Below, one piece after another: positions 43,689 to 58,785 of a stretch of 64,000 bases of DNA. Location of the stretch: assembly GCF_006171285.1 (NCBI RefSeq), contig NZ_CP040889.1:1860001-1924000 (forward strand). Reading direction: 5' to 3'. The translations under genes and the position numbers were made by a program. The notes under the pieces were generated by a model. That model searched no databases and was not told the origin of the DNA. It saw only the letters and a list, made by a program, of their open reading frames with translations. The DNA comes from Leclercia adecarboxylata (lineage in GTDB: Bacteria; Pseudomonadota; Gammaproteobacteria; Enterobacterales; Enterobacteriaceae). Position 1 is the first letter of the stretch. Each line of letters starts with the position of its first letter.

Positions 43689-43716
43689 AAAAAAAATCCT
43701 TCGCCGAAGCAAAGGA
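43689..43716 (-). terminator. Terminator of the rRNA operon
   Basis: On the minus strand ATCCTTTGCTTCGGCGAAGG is followed by AT and a run of T residues, directly after tRNA-Trp. Confidence 0.88.
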
Positions 43717-43725
43717 TCCTTTATA

Positions 43726-43801
43726 TGGCAGGGGCGGAGAGACTCGAACTCGCGACACCCGGTTTTGGAGACCGGTGCTCTACCAACTGAGCTACGCCCC
43801 T
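43726..43801 (-). tRNA. trpT: tRNA-Trp (anticodon CCA)
   Basis: A 76-nt tRNA with anticodon CCA (GGTCTCCAAAACC) and encoded CCA. Together with tRNA-Asp it marks this as the rrnC-type distal end, as in E. coli where aspT and trpT follow 5S and precede hdfR. Confidence 0.97.
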
Positions 43802-43851
43802 AAATTTCTTACTACTAAGCCTGCTAATGTAGCAGGCTTAGTTTAAATAAG

Positions 43852-43928
43852 TGGCGGAACGGACGGGACTCGAACCCGCGACCCCCTGCGTGACAGGCAG
43901 GTATTCTAACCGACTGAACTACCGCTCC
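43852..43928 (-). tRNA. aspT: tRNA-Asp (anticodon GTC)
   Basis: A 77-nt tRNA with anticodon GTC (CTGCCTGTCACGCAG) and encoded CCA, 53 bp after 5S. A hairpin (AAGCCTGCT-aatgt-AGCAGGCTT) lies between it and tRNA-Trp, perhaps a processing signal. Confidence 0.97.
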
Positions 43929-43981
43929 ACCGAATACTTCTACAACCACCGGTTTATTGCCCCGGTTCACTGCGTAATTTG

Positions 43982-44101
43982 ATGCCTGGCAGTTCCCTAC
44001 TCTCGCATGGGGAGGCCCCACACTACCATCGGCGCTACGGCGTTTCACTTCTGAGTTCGGCATGGGGTCAGGTGGGACCACCGCGCTACAGCCGCCAGGC
44101 A
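43982..44101 (-). rRNA. rrf: 5S ribosomal RNA
   Basis: A 120-nt gene beginning TGCCTGGCGGCTGTAGCGCG on the minus strand and ending TGCCAGGCAT, with complementary ends. Near-identical to E. coli 5S. Confidence 0.98.
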
Positions 44102-44164
44102 AATTCTGTAATCTGTATCAGCTGAAAATCGTCTCAAATCCCACCGAAACAGCTTCGGCGTTGT

Positions 44165-47069
<2,905 letters not shown>

Positions 47070-47192
47070 TCACAACCCGAAGCTGTTTCACTTCGCGTTG
47101 TGAAAATTTGAGAGACTCGAACACACTTTCCATCTGTTCCTGTTACGGAGAACAGACACAGTGTGTCGTTTCAATTTTCAGCTTGATCCAGA

Positions 47193-47205
47193 TTTTTAAA
47201 GAGCA
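47193..47205 (-). promoter_or_regulatory. rRNA spacer boxA antitermination element
   Basis: TGCTCTTTAAAAA on the minus strand between tRNA-Glu and 23S matches the rrn boxA for NusB/NusE antitermination. Confidence 0.8.
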
Positions 47206-47278
47206 AATATCTCAAACGTGACTCTGAAGTCAGTTTTGAGATACTGATTGGTTGTGCCTTTCACTCACACCCAGCAAG

Positions 47279-47353
47279 TGGCGTCCCCTAGGGGATTCGA
47301 ACCCCTGTTGCCGCCGTGAAAGGGCGGAGTCCTAACCGCTAGACGAAGGGGAC
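47279..47353 (-). tRNA. gltU: tRNA-Glu (anticodon TTC), rRNA spacer
   Basis: A 75-nt tRNA with anticodon TTC (GCCCTTTCACGGC) and encoded CCA, located in the 16S-23S spacer. A single spacer tRNA-Glu is typical of rrnB- and rrnC-class operons, in contrast to Ile/Ala spacers. Confidence 0.97.
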
Positions 47354-47440
47354 ACGATGTGTCACGACTTCGCAGCCGTCTTGCTCGTTACTTTTCATCA
47401 GACAATCTGTGTGAGCACTACAAAGGCAGGTTCTTTAAGG

Positions 47441-48974
<1,534 letters not shown>

Positions 48975-49105
48975 AAGTTTGATGCTCGTGAATTAAACTT
49001 CGTAATGAATTACGTATGTTCACTCAGAGACTTGGTATTCATTTATTGTCTTGCGACATTAAGAATCCATGTCACTTTGAGTGCCCACACAGATTGTCTG
49101 ATAAA

Positions 49106-49118
49106 TTGTTAAAGAGCA
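49106..49118 (-). promoter_or_regulatory. rRNA leader boxA
   Basis: TGCTCTTTAACAA on the minus strand in the 16S leader is the exact enterobacterial rrn boxA antitermination sequence. Confidence 0.88.
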
Positions 49119-49156
49119 GTGCAACGCGGCTTTCGCTCACCGTTGCGAGGTCCCGT

Positions 49157-49184
49157 ATATTACGTTTTCCTCATTCAGAGTCAA
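49157..49184 (-). promoter_or_regulatory. rrn P2 promoter
   Basis: On the minus strand TTGACT (-35, 49184-49179), 16-bp spacer and TAATAT (-10, 49162-49157), about 185 bp upstream of 16S, as for rrn P2 in E. coli. Confidence 0.88.
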
Positions 49185-49276
49185 GCGATTATTTTCACTT
49201 TTCTCTGCCAGCGTTCATCGCTGAACCCCGCTGACCCGGCGGCTTGCGTGCCGTTGTTCCGTGTCAGTGGAGGCGC

Positions 49277-49304
49277 ATTATAGGGAGTTCTCGGACGGTG
49301 ACAA
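49277..49304 (-). promoter_or_regulatory. rrn P1 promoter with UP element
   Basis: On the minus strand TTGTCA (-35, 49304-49299), 16-bp spacer and TATAAT (-10, 49282-49277) are followed by GCGCC, the discriminator typical of stringently controlled rrn P1. An A/T-rich UP element lies just upstream at about 49310-49330. FIS sites would fall further upstream, within murI's 3' end. Confidence 0.9.
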
Positions 49305-49355
49305 GCGCTAAATTAAAAAAAACTTTCAACCGTCTGTTTTTTGCTCAAAACCGTG

Positions 49356-50207
49356 CTATAGCGCTAGTTTTTCGAGCGTTTCGAAGCCATAACGATGCAA
49401 AACGGGTAAAAGTTGCTCAGTTACCGGGGTCAATGCCATGCAATAAGCGATATTCGCGTCGGTGGATTTCGCATCTGGCGCTTCATGTTCAAGCAGCCAT
49501 GCCGTGCGACGGGCAATTGCCGCTCCCGAATCCACCAACCGGGTACCTTCCGGAAGTACGGCAAGCAGCTCTTCCTGTAATAGCGGGAAATGCGTGCAGC
49601 CCAGCACCACCGTATCTGGTGGCTCCGCCATCCGCAGCCATGGACGCAGAATACGGCGCAGCTCTTCCAGCGATACCGCCTGGCCGTGCAGTTTAGCTTC
49701 GGCCATCTCAACCAGCTCAGCAGAACCTAACATCGCAATCTGGCATTCATTGGCAAAGCGCTCGATCAGCTCACGGGTATAAGGACGTTTAACCGTCCCG
49801 CGCGTCGCCAGCAGTCCCACCACGCCATTCGCCGTCAGGCGCGCGGCAGGTTTAATCGCCGGAACGACGCCGACAACCGGGAACGGGAATTTTTCACGCA
49901 GTGCCGGAAGGGAGACTGTACTGGCGGTATTGCAGGCAATCACTGCCAGTGCGAGAGGATACTGCTGTTGTACGGCGGTAACGATCTCGACGACGCGCTC
50001 GACAATAAACGCTTCGCTCTTTTCCCCATACGGGAAAGCCACGTTATCGAACGCATAGATATAATGAAGATCCGGCAGAAGTTGCCGAATCTCATCATAG
50101 ACTGAAAGCCCACCGACACCGGAGTCAAACACCAGTACGGTGGGACGTGGGTCAGAAGGTGTAGCTGCCAGACAAGGTGTATTCCCGTCCTGCAGTTTGG
50201 TAGCCAT
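49356..50207 (-). CDS. murI: Glutamate racemase
   Basis: MurI makes D-glutamate for peptidoglycan. It has 283 residues (285 in E. coli), with the two catalytic cysteines Cys92 (ACNTAST) and Cys204 (LGCTHFPLL). The enteric N-terminal extension ([16 protein letters not shown]) is present, and its start lies 56 bp inside the 3' end of btuB, as in E. coli. In E. coli murI lies upstream of rrnB. Confidence 0.97.
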   Translation of the reverse strand: MATKLQDGNTPCLAATPSDPRPTVLVFDSGVGGLSVYDEIRQLLPDLHYIYAFDNVAFPYGEKSEAFIVERVVEIVTAVQQQYPLALAVIACNTASTVSLPALREKFPFPVVGVVPAIKPAARLTANGVVGLLATRGTVKRPYTRELIERFANECQIAMLGSAELVEMAEAKLHGQAVSLEELRRILRPWLRMAEPPDTVVLGCTHFPLLQEELLAVLPEGTRLVDSGAAIARRTAWLLEHEAPDAKSTDANIAYCMALTPVTEQLLPVLHRYGFETLEKLAL

Positions 50208-52005
50208 AAACTGTCTCGTAGTCTTTATCGAACAGGTTGGCTATTTTACCACGAACTGTAAGGTGAGAGGTGACAGGATATGAAACGGCGAGATCCCACA
50301 GGCTTACTCCACCCAGTTTCACGCGCTCTGAAGTAAAGGTATCAGGATCGTACGCCACGTCATAACGGGTTCCCAGATAGCGGTAGGCCAGATTCCAGTC
50401 GAGATCCCACACCTGCATGTCCAGCTGGTATTTCACCTGCTGTTTCGAACGGCGGGCAAGCACTTCGTTCGTTTTCGCATTGCGTGGATCGACGTAGTCA
50501 TAGGAAACCTGATGCCCTACCGAGCCAGTATCAAACTGCGCCGTCGCTTCAATACCTTTGATACGCGCTTTGTCGACGTTGTAGTAGCGGAAAGTCCGCG
50601 GGTCGCTGCTAATCAGGTTGTCGATGTCGTTACGATAGCCTGACACACGCCAGTTCACCGGACCGGTCAGCCCCTCGAAGCCGCCCTCCCACTGCTTGCT
50701 CTCTTCCGGTTTCAGGTCCGGGTTGCCATAGCTCGCACTGTGGATCTGACTCATGGTCGGCGCTTTATAGGCTGTACCATAAGAACCAATGATCCGGTAA
50801 CCGTCGATAAACTCCCATCCGGCGCTGGTCTGCCAGGTGTTATGGTTACCAAAGTTAGAGTTGTCGTCATTACGCGCGGCGGCTTCCAGGGTGACGCTAT
50901 CGAACTGCTGCAGGGCAGACAGGAACACACCCGTGTTGCGCTGTTCGTAGCCTTTATCCAGATAGCCCGTTCCCGCCTGGGTTTTTTGCTTCTGCCAGTC
51001 CAGACCTGCGCCAATATTGCCGTGGCCGACAGTAACGGTGTTCAGCCACTGAGCGGTGTACTGCTTAACGTCATCCATGGTGGCAGAGGACGCATAACGG
51101 CCTTTGCTCGGATCGTAGTTCTGGTCTTTACTGCGACCATAACCAGCCACCAGCTGGGTCTGATAAATTCCCTGGTTATAGCGAAGACCGGTATCCCAGT
51201 TCTGGCTGTAAAGCTGACGCGTATCAGGGGTGCCATCGACCATAAAGTTATCGTCGTAATGCTCATAACCGTCATACGCCGTGCGGTTGTCGTAGCCGAG
51301 GCCACGCACGAAGCCGCTCAGGTTGTCAGTGATCTGCTGCTCAACGGAGCCGAACAGCGACTTACTCATAAAGCCGTCACGGTCTGGCTGACGCGGGGCA
51401 TCTGCCGCATCAATATCAAAGCCGCGGGTATAGTTATAATTGCCGCCCAGGGTGATTTTGGTTTTATCCAGCACCAGCTGGAAGGAGCCATCGTAGGATT
51501 GATAGCCTTTCGAACCTACGCTGGCGTTAATTTCTGCCCCTGGCTTATCACGGCCAGTGATGATGTTAATCACACCGCCAATCGCATCTGAACCGTACAG
51601 GGCCGAGCGCGGACCACGAATGTATTCGACACGCTGAATGAGCGAAACGGGAATCTGGCTGAGATCCGGTGAGTTGCTGATCCCGGCGTTATTCAGTGGA
51701 ATGCCGTCGATAAGAACCAGCACATGACGAGATTCTGTACCGCGAATAAAAGTAGAAGAGTTGGCACCCATTCCACCGCTTTGTGCAATATCAACGCCCG
51801 GTAAGCGCGACATCACCTCAACGACGCTTTTCGCCTGCCAGCGCTCGATATCTTCCCGGGTAACGACAGAGCTTGGGGCCAGGACGGTATTAGCAGGCTG
51901 TGCAACACGGTTTGCCGTCACCACCAACGAGTCTGCGCTATCCTGCGCCCAGCCCGAAAATGCCGTGACGGAAAGCGCCGTCAACAGCGATACTTTTTTT
52001 ATCAT
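50152..52005 (-). CDS. btuB: Vitamin B12 outer-membrane receptor BtuB
   Basis: BtuB is the TonB-dependent transporter for cobalamin in the outer membrane, and a receptor for E colicins and phage BF23. The start at 52005 ([13 protein letters not shown]) gives 617 residues (614 in E. coli); residues 1-20 form a signal peptide, and the Ton box DSLVVTA is at 25-31. A plug domain is followed by a 22-strand barrel ending YTLSGSYTF. Extracellular loops differ notably from E. coli. It is preceded by a cobalamin riboswitch. Confidence 0.96.
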   Translation of the reverse strand: MIKKVSLLTALSVTAFSGWAQDSADSLVVTANRVAQPANTVLAPSSVVTREDIERWQAKSVVEVMSRLPGVDIAQSGGMGANSSTFIRGTESRHVLVLIDGIPLNNAGISNSPDLSQIPVSLIQRVEYIRGPRSALYGSDAIGGVINIITGRDKPGAEINASVGSKGYQSYDGSFQLVLDKTKITLGGNYNYTRGFDIDAADAPRQPDRDGFMSKSLFGSVEQQITDNLSGFVRGLGYDNRTAYDGYEHYDDNFMVDGTPDTRQLYSQNWDTGLRYNQGIYQTQLVAGYGRSKDQNYDPSKGRYASSATMDDVKQYTAQWLNTVTVGHGNIGAGLDWQKQKTQAGTGYLDKGYEQRNTGVFLSALQQFDSVTLEAAARNDDNSNFGNHNTWQTSAGWEFIDGYRIIGSYGTAYKAPTMSQIHSASYGNPDLKPEESKQWEGGFEGLTGPVNWRVSGYRNDIDNLISSDPRTFRYYNVDKARIKGIEATAQFDTGSVGHQVSYDYVDPRNAKTNEVLARRSKQQVKYQLDMQVWDLDWNLAYRYLGTRYDVAYDPDTFTSERVKLGGVSLWDLAVSYPVTSHLTVRGKIANLFDKDYETVYGYQTAGREYTLSGSYTF

Positions 52006-52021
52006 TGTAAAAGCATCCACA

Positions 52022-52240
52022 ATATAAGAAGGATGCCGCAGGCCCCACCCATAGCACGCGATGATGAAACCAAATGCGACGTGATCCCGGCAGGTCTTCG
52101 GGCTAGGTGGCGTTAACTGGATGACGACTTCCCATTTTCACAGTGTCGATTAACTCATCCCGCCAGTCTTTACCGCTGCGCGTCAGCTCCAGATTTGCAC
52201 TGGATTCCCTTTTCACTCATAAGAGACCGGAAACATAATG
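52022..52240 (-). ncRNA. Cobalamin riboswitch of btuB
   Basis: The 5' leader of btuB contains a B12 box on the minus strand, AGCCCGAAGACCTGCCGGGA (52104-52085), matching the consensus AGYCMGRAGACCKGCC. Adenosylcobalamin binding in this family blocks the btuB ribosome site and lowers BtuB synthesis. Outer limits are estimated from the E. coli leader length. The remainder of the 52006-52349 gap (52241-52349) should hold the trmA and btuB promoters. Confidence 0.88.
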
Positions 52241-52349
52241 CTACATTTAGACACGTATAGATGTCCAGACTGCCGTTAACCATTAGGGCTGGACATCCCC
52301 TGTACAATCCCTACAATCCCCGCGTAATTCATCTTCAACAGGAAGCATC

Positions 52350-53450
52350 ATGACTCCAGAACACCTCCCGACAGAACAGTACGACGCGCAACTGGCAGAG
52401 AAAGTCGTCCGCCTGCAAAGTATGATGACGCCTTTTGCTGCGCCTGCGCCTGAGGTGTTCCGCTCCCCGGTCAGCCATTACCGTATGCGTGCCGAATTCC
52501 GTATCTGGCATGACGGCGACGACCTGTACCACATCATTTTCGATCAGCAGACCAAAAGCCGTATCCGCGTGGACAGCTTCCCGGCGGCCAGCGAGCTGAT
52601 TAACCAGCTGATGACCCTGATGATGGACGGCGTGCGCAATAATCCTGTTCTGCGCCATAAGCTGTTTCAGATTGACTACCTGAGTACCCAAAGCAATCAG
52701 GCTATCGTCTCGCTGCTGTACCATAAAGCGCTGAATGACGAGTGGCGCCAGGCGGCAGAAGCCCTGCGCGATGCGCTGCGCGCGCAGAACATTAATGTGC
52801 ATCTGATTGGCCGCGCGACAAAAACCAAAATTGCCCTGGATCAGGATTACATCGATGAACGCCTGCCGGTAGCGGGAAAAGAGATGATCTACCGCCAGGT
52901 TGAGAACAGCTTTACGCAACCGAACGCCGCCATGAACGTGCAGATGCTGGAGTGGGCGCTGAAGGCCACCGAAGGTTCAACCGGCGATCTGCTGGAGCTG
53001 TACTGCGGTAACGGCAACTTCTCCCTGGCGCTGGCGCGTAACTTCGAACGCGTGCTGGCTACCGAAATTGCCAAGCCGTCGGTCGCCGCCGCGCAATACA
53101 ACATTGCAGCAAACCACATTGATAATGTGCAGATCATTCGTATGTCGGCGGAAGAGTTTACTCAGGCGATGAACGGCGTGCGGGACTTTAACCGTCTGCA
53201 GGGGATCGATCTGAAGAGCTATCAGTGTGAAACGATTTTCGTCGATCCGCCGCGCAGCGGGCTGGACAGCGAAACCGAGAAGATGGTGCAGGCGTACCCG
53301 CGTATTCTTTATATCTCCTGTAACCCGGAAACCTTATGCAAGAACCTGGAAACATTAAGCCAGACGCACAAGGTTGAACGTCTGGCATTGTTCGATCAGT
53401 TCCCGTATACGCACCATATGGAGTGCGGGGTGTTACTGACGGCGCGGTAA
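52350..53450 (+). CDS. trmA: tRNA (uracil-5-)-methyltransferase TrmA
   Basis: TrmA makes ribothymidine at position 54 of tRNAs (and modifies tmRNA), using SAM. It has 366 residues, the E. coli length. The SAM-binding loop [12 protein letters not shown] is at about 211-222, and the nucleophile Cys324 lies in YISCNPETL. It is divergent from btuB, as in E. coli. Confidence 0.97.
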   Translation: MTPEHLPTEQYDAQLAEKVVRLQSMMTPFAAPAPEVFRSPVSHYRMRAEFRIWHDGDDLYHIIFDQQTKSRIRVDSFPAASELINQLMTLMMDGVRNNPVLRHKLFQIDYLSTQSNQAIVSLLYHKALNDEWRQAAEALRDALRAQNINVHLIGRATKTKIALDQDYIDERLPVAGKEMIYRQVENSFTQPNAAMNVQMLEWALKATEGSTGDLLELYCGNGNFSLALARNFERVLATEIAKPSVAAAQYNIAANHIDNVQIIRMSAEEFTQAMNGVRDFNRLQGIDLKSYQCETIFVDPPRSGLDSETEKMVQAYPRILYISCNPETLCKNLETLSQTHKVERLALFDQFPYTHHMECGVLLTAR

Positions 53451-53459
53451 CCCGTTATT

Positions 53460-53489
53460 GCCGGGTGGCGCTGCGCTTACCCGGCCTAC
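53460..53489. repeat. REP-like element after trmA
   Basis: A palindrome (GCCGGGTGGCGCTGCGCTTA then CCCGGCC) in the convergent gap between trmA and yijD. Confidence 0.78.
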
Positions 53490-53507
53490 AACTACAAAAC
53501 AGAACCG

Positions 53508-53867
53508 TTACTCTGGCAGCTGCTGCTTACGGTTACGCATTTTAAAGCCAATCCAGAACACCAGCGCCACCGACAGTACAGCCGGCAGGAAGTTAGAGCC
53601 AATGTCCGGGTACTCTGCGCGCACTACGGTGCTGTACAGCAGGACGCCCAGAACAAAGAACGCTGCCGACAGCGCCGGTAAGCCTACCGGCATGGTGCGA
53701 TTCTGATAACGCTGATGCAGACAGTAGACCGTCAGCACCAGAGAGATCATCGGGAAAACCGAGAACGGTACAATGGAGCTAAAAATCGCTGCGAACGTAC
53801 CGTTAATGGATAAGCCAGCGATCAATGCCAGCAACAATGTTCCTTTATCCTGTCCTGTCTGTTTCAT
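53508..53867 (-). CDS. yijD: DUF1422 inner-membrane protein YijD
   Basis: YijD is a 119-residue membrane protein of unknown function with about four transmembrane helices, the E. coli length. It starts 10 bp after the fabR stop, so it is cotranscribed with fabR, as in E. coli. Confidence 0.93.
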   Translation of the reverse strand: MKQTGQDKGTLLLALIAGLSINGTFAAIFSSIVPFSVFPMISLVLTVYCLHQRYQNRTMPVGLPALSAAFFVLGVLLYSTVVRAEYPDIGSNFLPAVLSVALVFWIGFKMRNRKQQLPE

Positions 53868-53877
53868 TACTCACCTT

Positions 53878-54513
53878 TCACTCATCGGATTGATGCGCCA
53901 GTTTTTCTTGTTCACGGCGATACCAGTAATAAGCCCCTTTAGAGATCATCCGCAGTTGCAATACCAGTCGCTCTTCGAGTTGCTTGCGTTGTTCAACGCT
54001 CACATCCAGTGCTTCGGCGCCCGCACTGAAGACTATTGTGACCATCGCCTCGGCCTGCGCCTCAGTGAAGGCGCGCGGCATATGGTTTTCGAGTTCAAGA
54101 TAGTCGGCAAGTTCCGCAATAAAATGCTGAATCTCGCGGGCCACTGCGGCACGGAATGCTGCCGAGGTGCCAGAACGTTCCCGTAACAATAAACGAAACG
54201 CGTTGGGATTATTGCCGATAAACTCCATAAAAGTGGAAACGGAGGTGCGGATCACGCTGCCCCCTTTAGCGATACGCTGACGCGCCTGGCGCATCAGCTG
54301 GCGCAGCATCAGCCCGCTCTCATCCACCATGGTCAGACCCAGTTCATCTACGTCACGGAAATGACGATAGAAAGAGGTAGGCGCAATCCCGGCTTCGCGT
54401 GCGACCTCGCGCAGGCTCAGACTGGCAAAACTCCGCTCAGCACTCAGTTGACTGAATGCGGCTTCCACCAGCGAACGCCGGGTTTTCTCTTTTTGTTGTG
54501 CTCTTACGCCCAT
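53878..54513 (-). CDS. fabR: TetR-type repressor of unsaturated fatty acid synthesis, FabR
   Basis: FabR represses fabA and fabB in response to the unsaturated/saturated acyl-ACP ratio. The start at 54513 ([20 protein letters not shown]) gives 211 residues, close to E. coli; a longer open frame to 54639 lacks similarity. The TetR helix-turn-helix spans about 28-50 ([20 protein letters not shown]). It is divergent from sthA. Confidence 0.95.
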   Translation of the reverse strand: MGVRAQQKEKTRRSLVEAAFSQLSAERSFASLSLREVAREAGIAPTSFYRHFRDVDELGLTMVDESGLMLRQLMRQARQRIAKGGSVIRTSVSTFMEFIGNNPNAFRLLLRERSGTSAAFRAAVAREIQHFIAELADYLELENHMPRAFTEAQAEAMVTIVFSAGAEALDVSVEQRKQLEERLVLQLRMISKGAYYWYRREQEKLAHQSDE

Positions 54514-54712
54514 CACGATAGTTGAATCCTTCCAAAGGCCCGCTGGCACTATACCAGAGAATAAAATTAATCGGTTTACCTGGCTTACAGAATGAAGGTT
54601 TCCATGTGGTTTGTGCTCCACCACGCGAAAAGAGCACAACGATAATTGGGTTATCCCGCCAATGATGTTACTATTCTGTTGCTTTTATGTATAAGAACAG
54701 GTAAGCCTTACC

Positions 54713-56113
54713 ATGTCACATTCCTACGATTACGACGCAATAGTTATTGGTTCCGGCCCCGGCGGCGAAGGCGCTGCTATGGGACTGGTTAAACAGGGAG
54801 CCAGAGTAGCGGTTATTGAGCGCTACCATAACGTTGGCGGCGGCTGTACCCACTGGGGCACCATCCCTTCCAAAGCCCTCCGCCACGCCGTCAGCCGCAT
54901 TATTGAATTCAACCAGAACCCTCTCTACAGCGATCACTCCCGTCTCCTCCGCTCTTCTTTTGCCGATATTCTCAATCACGCGGATAACGTGATTAACCAG
55001 CAGACGCGGATGCGCCAGGGTTTTTATGAACGTAACCACTGCGAAATTCTGCAGGGCAGCGCGCATTTTGTAGATGAGCATACGCTGGCGCTGGAGTGCC
55101 ATGACGGTTCTGTTGAGACGATCACCGCAGAGAAATTTGTTATCGCCTGTGGCTCACGCCCGTATCGTCCGGCCGATGTCGATTTCTCACACCCGCGCGT
55201 CTACGACAGCGACTCCATTCTGAGCCTGCATCATGAGCCGCGCCACGTGCTGATCTACGGTGCCGGGGTGATCGGCTGCGAATATGCCTCTATCTTCCGC
55301 GGCATGAACGTGAAGGTCGACCTGATTAACACCCGCGACCGTCTGCTGGCCTTCCTCGATCAGGAGATGTCCGACTCGCTCTCGTATCACTTCTGGAACA
55401 GCGGCGTGGTGATTCGCCACAACGAAGAGTACGAGAAGATCGAACCCTGCGATGATGGCGTGATCATGCACCTGAAATCCGGTAAAAAGCTGAAAGCAGA
55501 CTGCCTGCTGTACGCTAACGGCCGTACGGGTAACACCGATTCGCTGGCGCTGGAGAACATCGGTCTCACCACCGACAGCCGCGGGCAAATCAAGGTTAAC
55601 AGCATGTACCAGACCGCTCTGCCGCATATTTATGCCGTAGGCGATGTGATTGGCTATCCAAGCCTGGCGTCAGCGGCTTACGACCAGGGACGCATTGCGG
55701 CTCAGGCGCTGGTGAAAGGTGAAGCGACGGCGCATCTGATCGAAGATATTCCGACCGGCATTTATACCATTCCGGAAATCAGCTCTGTCGGGAAAACCGA
55801 GCAGCAGCTGACGGCCATGAAGGTGCCTTACGAGGTGGGTCGCGCCCAGTTTAAACATCTGGCGCGGGCGCAAATCGTGGGGATGAGCGTGGGTACGCTG
55901 AAGATTTTGTTCCATCGCGAGACGAAAGAGATCCTCGGCATTCACTGCTTCGGTGAGCGGGCGGCGGAAATCATTCATATCGGCCAGGCGATCATGGAGC
56001 AAAAAGGTGGTGGTAACACCATCGAATACTTTGTTAATACCACCTTTAACTACCCGACCATGGCAGAAGCTTATCGGGTAGCGGCGCTGAACGGCTTAAA
56101 CCGCCTGTTTTAA
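54713..56113 (+). CDS. sthA: Soluble pyridine nucleotide transhydrogenase
   Basis: SthA is a cytoplasmic flavoprotein that transfers hydride from NADPH to NAD+. It has 466 residues, as in E. coli. The FAD loop [12 protein letters not shown] is at 13-24, and the second nucleotide loop is [11 protein letters not shown]. Where related reductases have a CxxxxC disulfide, it has CTHWGT, the SthA-specific loss of the second cysteine. Its last 18 bp overlap the convergent oxyR. Confidence 0.97.
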   Translation: MSHSYDYDAIVIGSGPGGEGAAMGLVKQGARVAVIERYHNVGGGCTHWGTIPSKALRHAVSRIIEFNQNPLYSDHSRLLRSSFADILNHADNVINQQTRMRQGFYERNHCEILQGSAHFVDEHTLALECHDGSVETITAEKFVIACGSRPYRPADVDFSHPRVYDSDSILSLHHEPRHVLIYGAGVIGCEYASIFRGMNVKVDLINTRDRLLAFLDQEMSDSLSYHFWNSGVVIRHNEEYEKIEPCDDGVIMHLKSGKKLKADCLLYANGRTGNTDSLALENIGLTTDSRGQIKVNSMYQTALPHIYAVGDVIGYPSLASAAYDQGRIAAQALVKGEATAHLIEDIPTGIYTIPEISSVGKTEQQLTAMKVPYEVGRAQFKHLARAQIVGMSVGTLKILFHRETKEILGIHCFGERAAEIIHIGQAIMEQKGGGNTIEYFVNTTFNYPTMAEAYRVAALNGLNRLF

Positions 56114-57013
56114 CTTACCGTCGAAATGGCCATCCATTGCACCACGGATGGCCTCTGCCAGCTGCTCATAGCGGCTGCGCAGCGGGGAACCCGGGCGATA
56201 AACCAGACCAATGGTACGGCGCGGTTCCGGCTTAATGCACGGCAGATAGACCACGCCGTCACGCTTACGCTCGCGCGGCACGGCCAGCGCAGGCAGCAGC
56301 GTAATGCCGCTTCCCGCCGCGACCATATTACGCAGCGTTTCCAGGCTGGTTGCGCGGAAGTGGGTATCTTCATCAGCACCCGCTTCAAAGCAGAAGCCCA
56401 TCGCCTGATCGCGCAGACAGTGACCATCTTCCAGCATCAGCAGCTTTTCGCCGGCCAGATCGGCCATCGGGACGCGATCGCGGCTCGCCCACGGATGATC
56501 TTCATAGATCGCCAGCATCATCGGCTCATCAAACAGCGGCACTTCGATAAAGGCTTCGCTCTCTTTAACCAGCGCCAGAATGGCACAGTCGAGCTTGCCG
56601 CTATCAAGCTGCGCCAGCAGCTGATGGGTTTGCGCTTCATGCAGGTACATTTCGAGTTTCGGGAAGGTCTGATGCAGCATCGGAATGATGTGCGGCAGCA
56701 GGTACGGGCCAACGGTTGGGATCAGGCCAATATGCAGCGGGCCGGACATGGTCTCCCCCTGCTGGCTTGCCATTTCCTTGAGCACTTTGACCTCGCGCAA
56801 CACGGTGCGCGCCTGATCCACCAGCAGGAGGCCTGCCTGGGTGAACAGCACTTTACGACTGGTGCGCTCCAGCAGCATTACGCCAAGCTCGTCTTCCAGC
56901 TTACGGATCTGACCGCTAAGCGTAGGCTGACTGACGTGGCAGGAATCTGCCGCGCGGCGGAAATGGCGATGTTCGGCTAACGCCACCAGGTATTCAAGAT
57001 CACGAATATTCAT
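56096..57013 (-). CDS. oxyR: Peroxide-sensing LysR-type regulator OxyR
   Basis: OxyR activates katG, ahpCF, oxyS and other genes on oxidation by H2O2. It has 305 residues, the E. coli length, with the helix-turn-helix at about 19-38 and the sensor cysteines Cys199 and Cys208 ([12 protein letters not shown]). It is divergent from oxyS, which shares its control region. Confidence 0.98.
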   Translation of the reverse strand: MNIRDLEYLVALAEHRHFRRAADSCHVSQPTLSGQIRKLEDELGVMLLERTSRKVLFTQAGLLLVDQARTVLREVKVLKEMASQQGETMSGPLHIGLIPTVGPYLLPHIIPMLHQTFPKLEMYLHEAQTHQLLAQLDSGKLDCAILALVKESEAFIEVPLFDEPMMLAIYEDHPWASRDRVPMADLAGEKLLMLEDGHCLRDQAMGFCFEAGADEDTHFRATSLETLRNMVAAGSGITLLPALAVPRERKRDGVVYLPCIKPEPRRTIGLVYRPGSPLRSRYEQLAEAIRGAMDGHFDGKLKQAV

Positions 57014-57029
57014 TATTCATCCTCCGTCG

Positions 57030-57108
57030 CCACGATAGTTCATGGCGATAGATAGCATAGCAACGAACGATTATCCCTATCAAGCGTTCTGTTGAATAAT
57101 GCATCACA
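57030..57108. promoter_or_regulatory. oxyR/oxyS divergent promoter with OxyR site
   Basis: The gap has repeated ATAG/CTAT quarter-sites (GATAGATAGCATAG, ATTATCCCTATC), the pattern bound by an OxyR tetramer, and it matches the E. coli oxyRS control region in position. OxyR represses itself and activates oxyS from here. Confidence 0.7.
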
Positions 57109-57224
57109 GAGACGAGGCGGCACCGATTACCCTTGAAGTCCTGTCCCGTCTCACGAGTTTCTCTCAAAACTCGAACAACTAAAGCCAACGTGAACTTTTG
57201 CGGACCCCGTGGTCCGCATTTTTT
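57109..57224 (+). ncRNA. oxyS: Small RNA OxyS
   Basis: A stretch starting GAGACGAGGCGGCACC matches E. coli OxyS, including the conserved 3' half CTAAAGCCAACGTGAACTTT and a terminator (GCGGACC-ccgt-GGTCCGC plus T tract). OxyS is induced by peroxide and, with Hfq, represses fhlA, nusG and others. The length is about 115 nt. Confidence 0.93.
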
Positions 57225-57257
57225 TTGCGTAAAAAAGCCAGCGTATGGCTGGCCTTT

Positions 57258-57329
57258 TCCCCGGCGGCGCTACGCTTGCCAGGGCTACTCATTTTGTAGG
57301 TCGGGTAAGGCAAAGCCGCCACCCGACAT
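57258..57329. repeat. Paired REP elements (BIME) between oxyS and argH
   Basis: Two units in inverted orientation (CCCCGGCGGCGCTACGCTTG… and …GTCGGGTAAGGCAAAGCCGC), between the convergent ends of oxyS and argH. Confidence 0.82.
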
Positions 57330-57337
57330 ATCACGGA

Positions 57338-58711
57338 TCACACCAGACGGTTTTTCGCATCCGCGATGGCCTGCGCCACCTGCTTCGGCGACACACCGCC
57401 TTTTGCGGCACGCTTGTCCAGGCACGACTGCAGCGCCAGGATCGGATAGACATCATCGCCAATCACGCTGCTGAATTTCTGCAGATCGGAAAGCGGCAGG
57501 TCTTCCAGCGCTTTGCCCTGACGAATGGCTTCCACTACCGCTTCACCCACAATATGGTGCGCTTCACGGAAAGGCACGCCTTTAGACACGAGGTAATCCG
57601 CCAGCTCGGTGGAGTTAGCATAGCCCTGCTGAGCCGCTTCCTGACAGCGCGGACGTTTCACCTGGATGCCGTCCAGCACCAGGGTCGCCATATGCAGGCA
57701 GTCCAGCCAGGTGTCGAGCGCGTCGAACAGGCCCTCTTTGTCTTCCTGCATATCTTTGTTATACGCCAGCGGCAGCCCTTTCAGGGTCATCATCATACCG
57801 GTCAGCGCGCCCTGCACACGGCCACACTTGCCGCGGATCAACTCCAGCGCATCCGGGTTTTTCTTCTGCGGCATCAGGGAAGAGCCGGAGGTTACCCGAT
57901 CCGACAGCTCAACAAACCCGGCTTCACCAGAGTTGAAGAAGATCAGGTCTTCGGCGAAACGCGACAGGTGCACCATGCCGATAGAGGCATTAGAAAGCAG
58001 TTCCAGCACGTGGTCGCGATCGGAGACGCTGTCCAGGCTGTTGCGGGTGGCGGAGGCGAAGCCCAGCCAGCCCGCCAGCTGTTCGCGGTCGATTTCATAG
58101 GCAGTACCGGCCAGCGCGCCGCTGCCCAGCGGGCTCACGTCCAGACGCTTTAAGGTATCCTGCAGACGGCTTTCATCACGCGCCAGCATCTCAACATAGG
58201 CCAGCGACCAGTGGGCAAAGGTAACAGGCTGCGCACGCTGCAGGTGGGTATAACCCGGCATCACCGCATCCTGGTTGTTCTGCGCGGTTTCCACCAGCGC
58301 GCTCTGCAGCTGACGGTTAGCCGCCAGCAGTTCCACCACGGTATCTTTGCACCACAGCTTCAGATCGGTCGCCACCTGGTCGTTACGGCTCCGGCCGGTA
58401 TGCAGCTTTTTACCCAGCTGGCCGACTTTGTCGATGAGCTTCCCTTCCACCCAGCTGTGAATATCTTCGGCGTCGCTTTCGAGGATTTGCTGCGGGTTAA
58501 GACGCACCTCTTCCAGCAGATTATTCAACGCCTCTTCCAGCTGCAGCTGTTCGTCTGCGGTCAGCACGCCAACGGTGACCAGCGCTTTGGACCAGGCCAC
58601 AGAGCCGACGATATCCTGTTCGGCCAGGCGGTAGTCGAAGCGCAAAGAGTCGTTGAACTGTTTGAACCGTTGATCCGCTGCCTGTGTAAAACGCCCACCC
58701 CAAAGTGCCAT
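57338..58711 (-). CDS. argH: Argininosuccinate lyase
   Basis: ArgH splits argininosuccinate to arginine and fumarate, the last step of arginine synthesis. It has 457 residues, the E. coli length, with the fumarase/aspartase superfamily signature [12 protein letters not shown] at 276-287 and TGRSRNDQ at 106-113. It is the third gene of argCBH. Confidence 0.98.
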   Translation of the reverse strand: MALWGGRFTQAADQRFKQFNDSLRFDYRLAEQDIVGSVAWSKALVTVGVLTADEQLQLEEALNNLLEEVRLNPQQILESDAEDIHSWVEGKLIDKVGQLGKKLHTGRSRNDQVATDLKLWCKDTVVELLAANRQLQSALVETAQNNQDAVMPGYTHLQRAQPVTFAHWSLAYVEMLARDESRLQDTLKRLDVSPLGSGALAGTAYEIDREQLAGWLGFASATRNSLDSVSDRDHVLELLSNASIGMVHLSRFAEDLIFFNSGEAGFVELSDRVTSGSSLMPQKKNPDALELIRGKCGRVQGALTGMMMTLKGLPLAYNKDMQEDKEGLFDALDTWLDCLHMATLVLDGIQVKRPRCQEAAQQGYANSTELADYLVSKGVPFREAHHIVGEAVVEAIRQGKALEDLPLSDLQKFSSVIGDDVYPILALQSCLDKRAAKGGVSPKQVAQAIADAKNRLV

Positions 58712-58736
58712 AACATGCTTCCTTTATTCGTTAGTT

Positions 58737-58769
58737 CCGCCGGTTGGCGCTACGCTTACCCGGCCTACG
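58737..58769. repeat. REP-like element inside argCBH (between argB and argH)
   Basis: A palindrome (GCCGGTTGGCGCTACGCTTA then CCCGGCC) in the 74-bp gap between argB and argH. Being inside an operon, it could create differential mRNA stability. Confidence 0.75.
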
Positions 58770-58785
58770 GTCATTCAATAAAATC

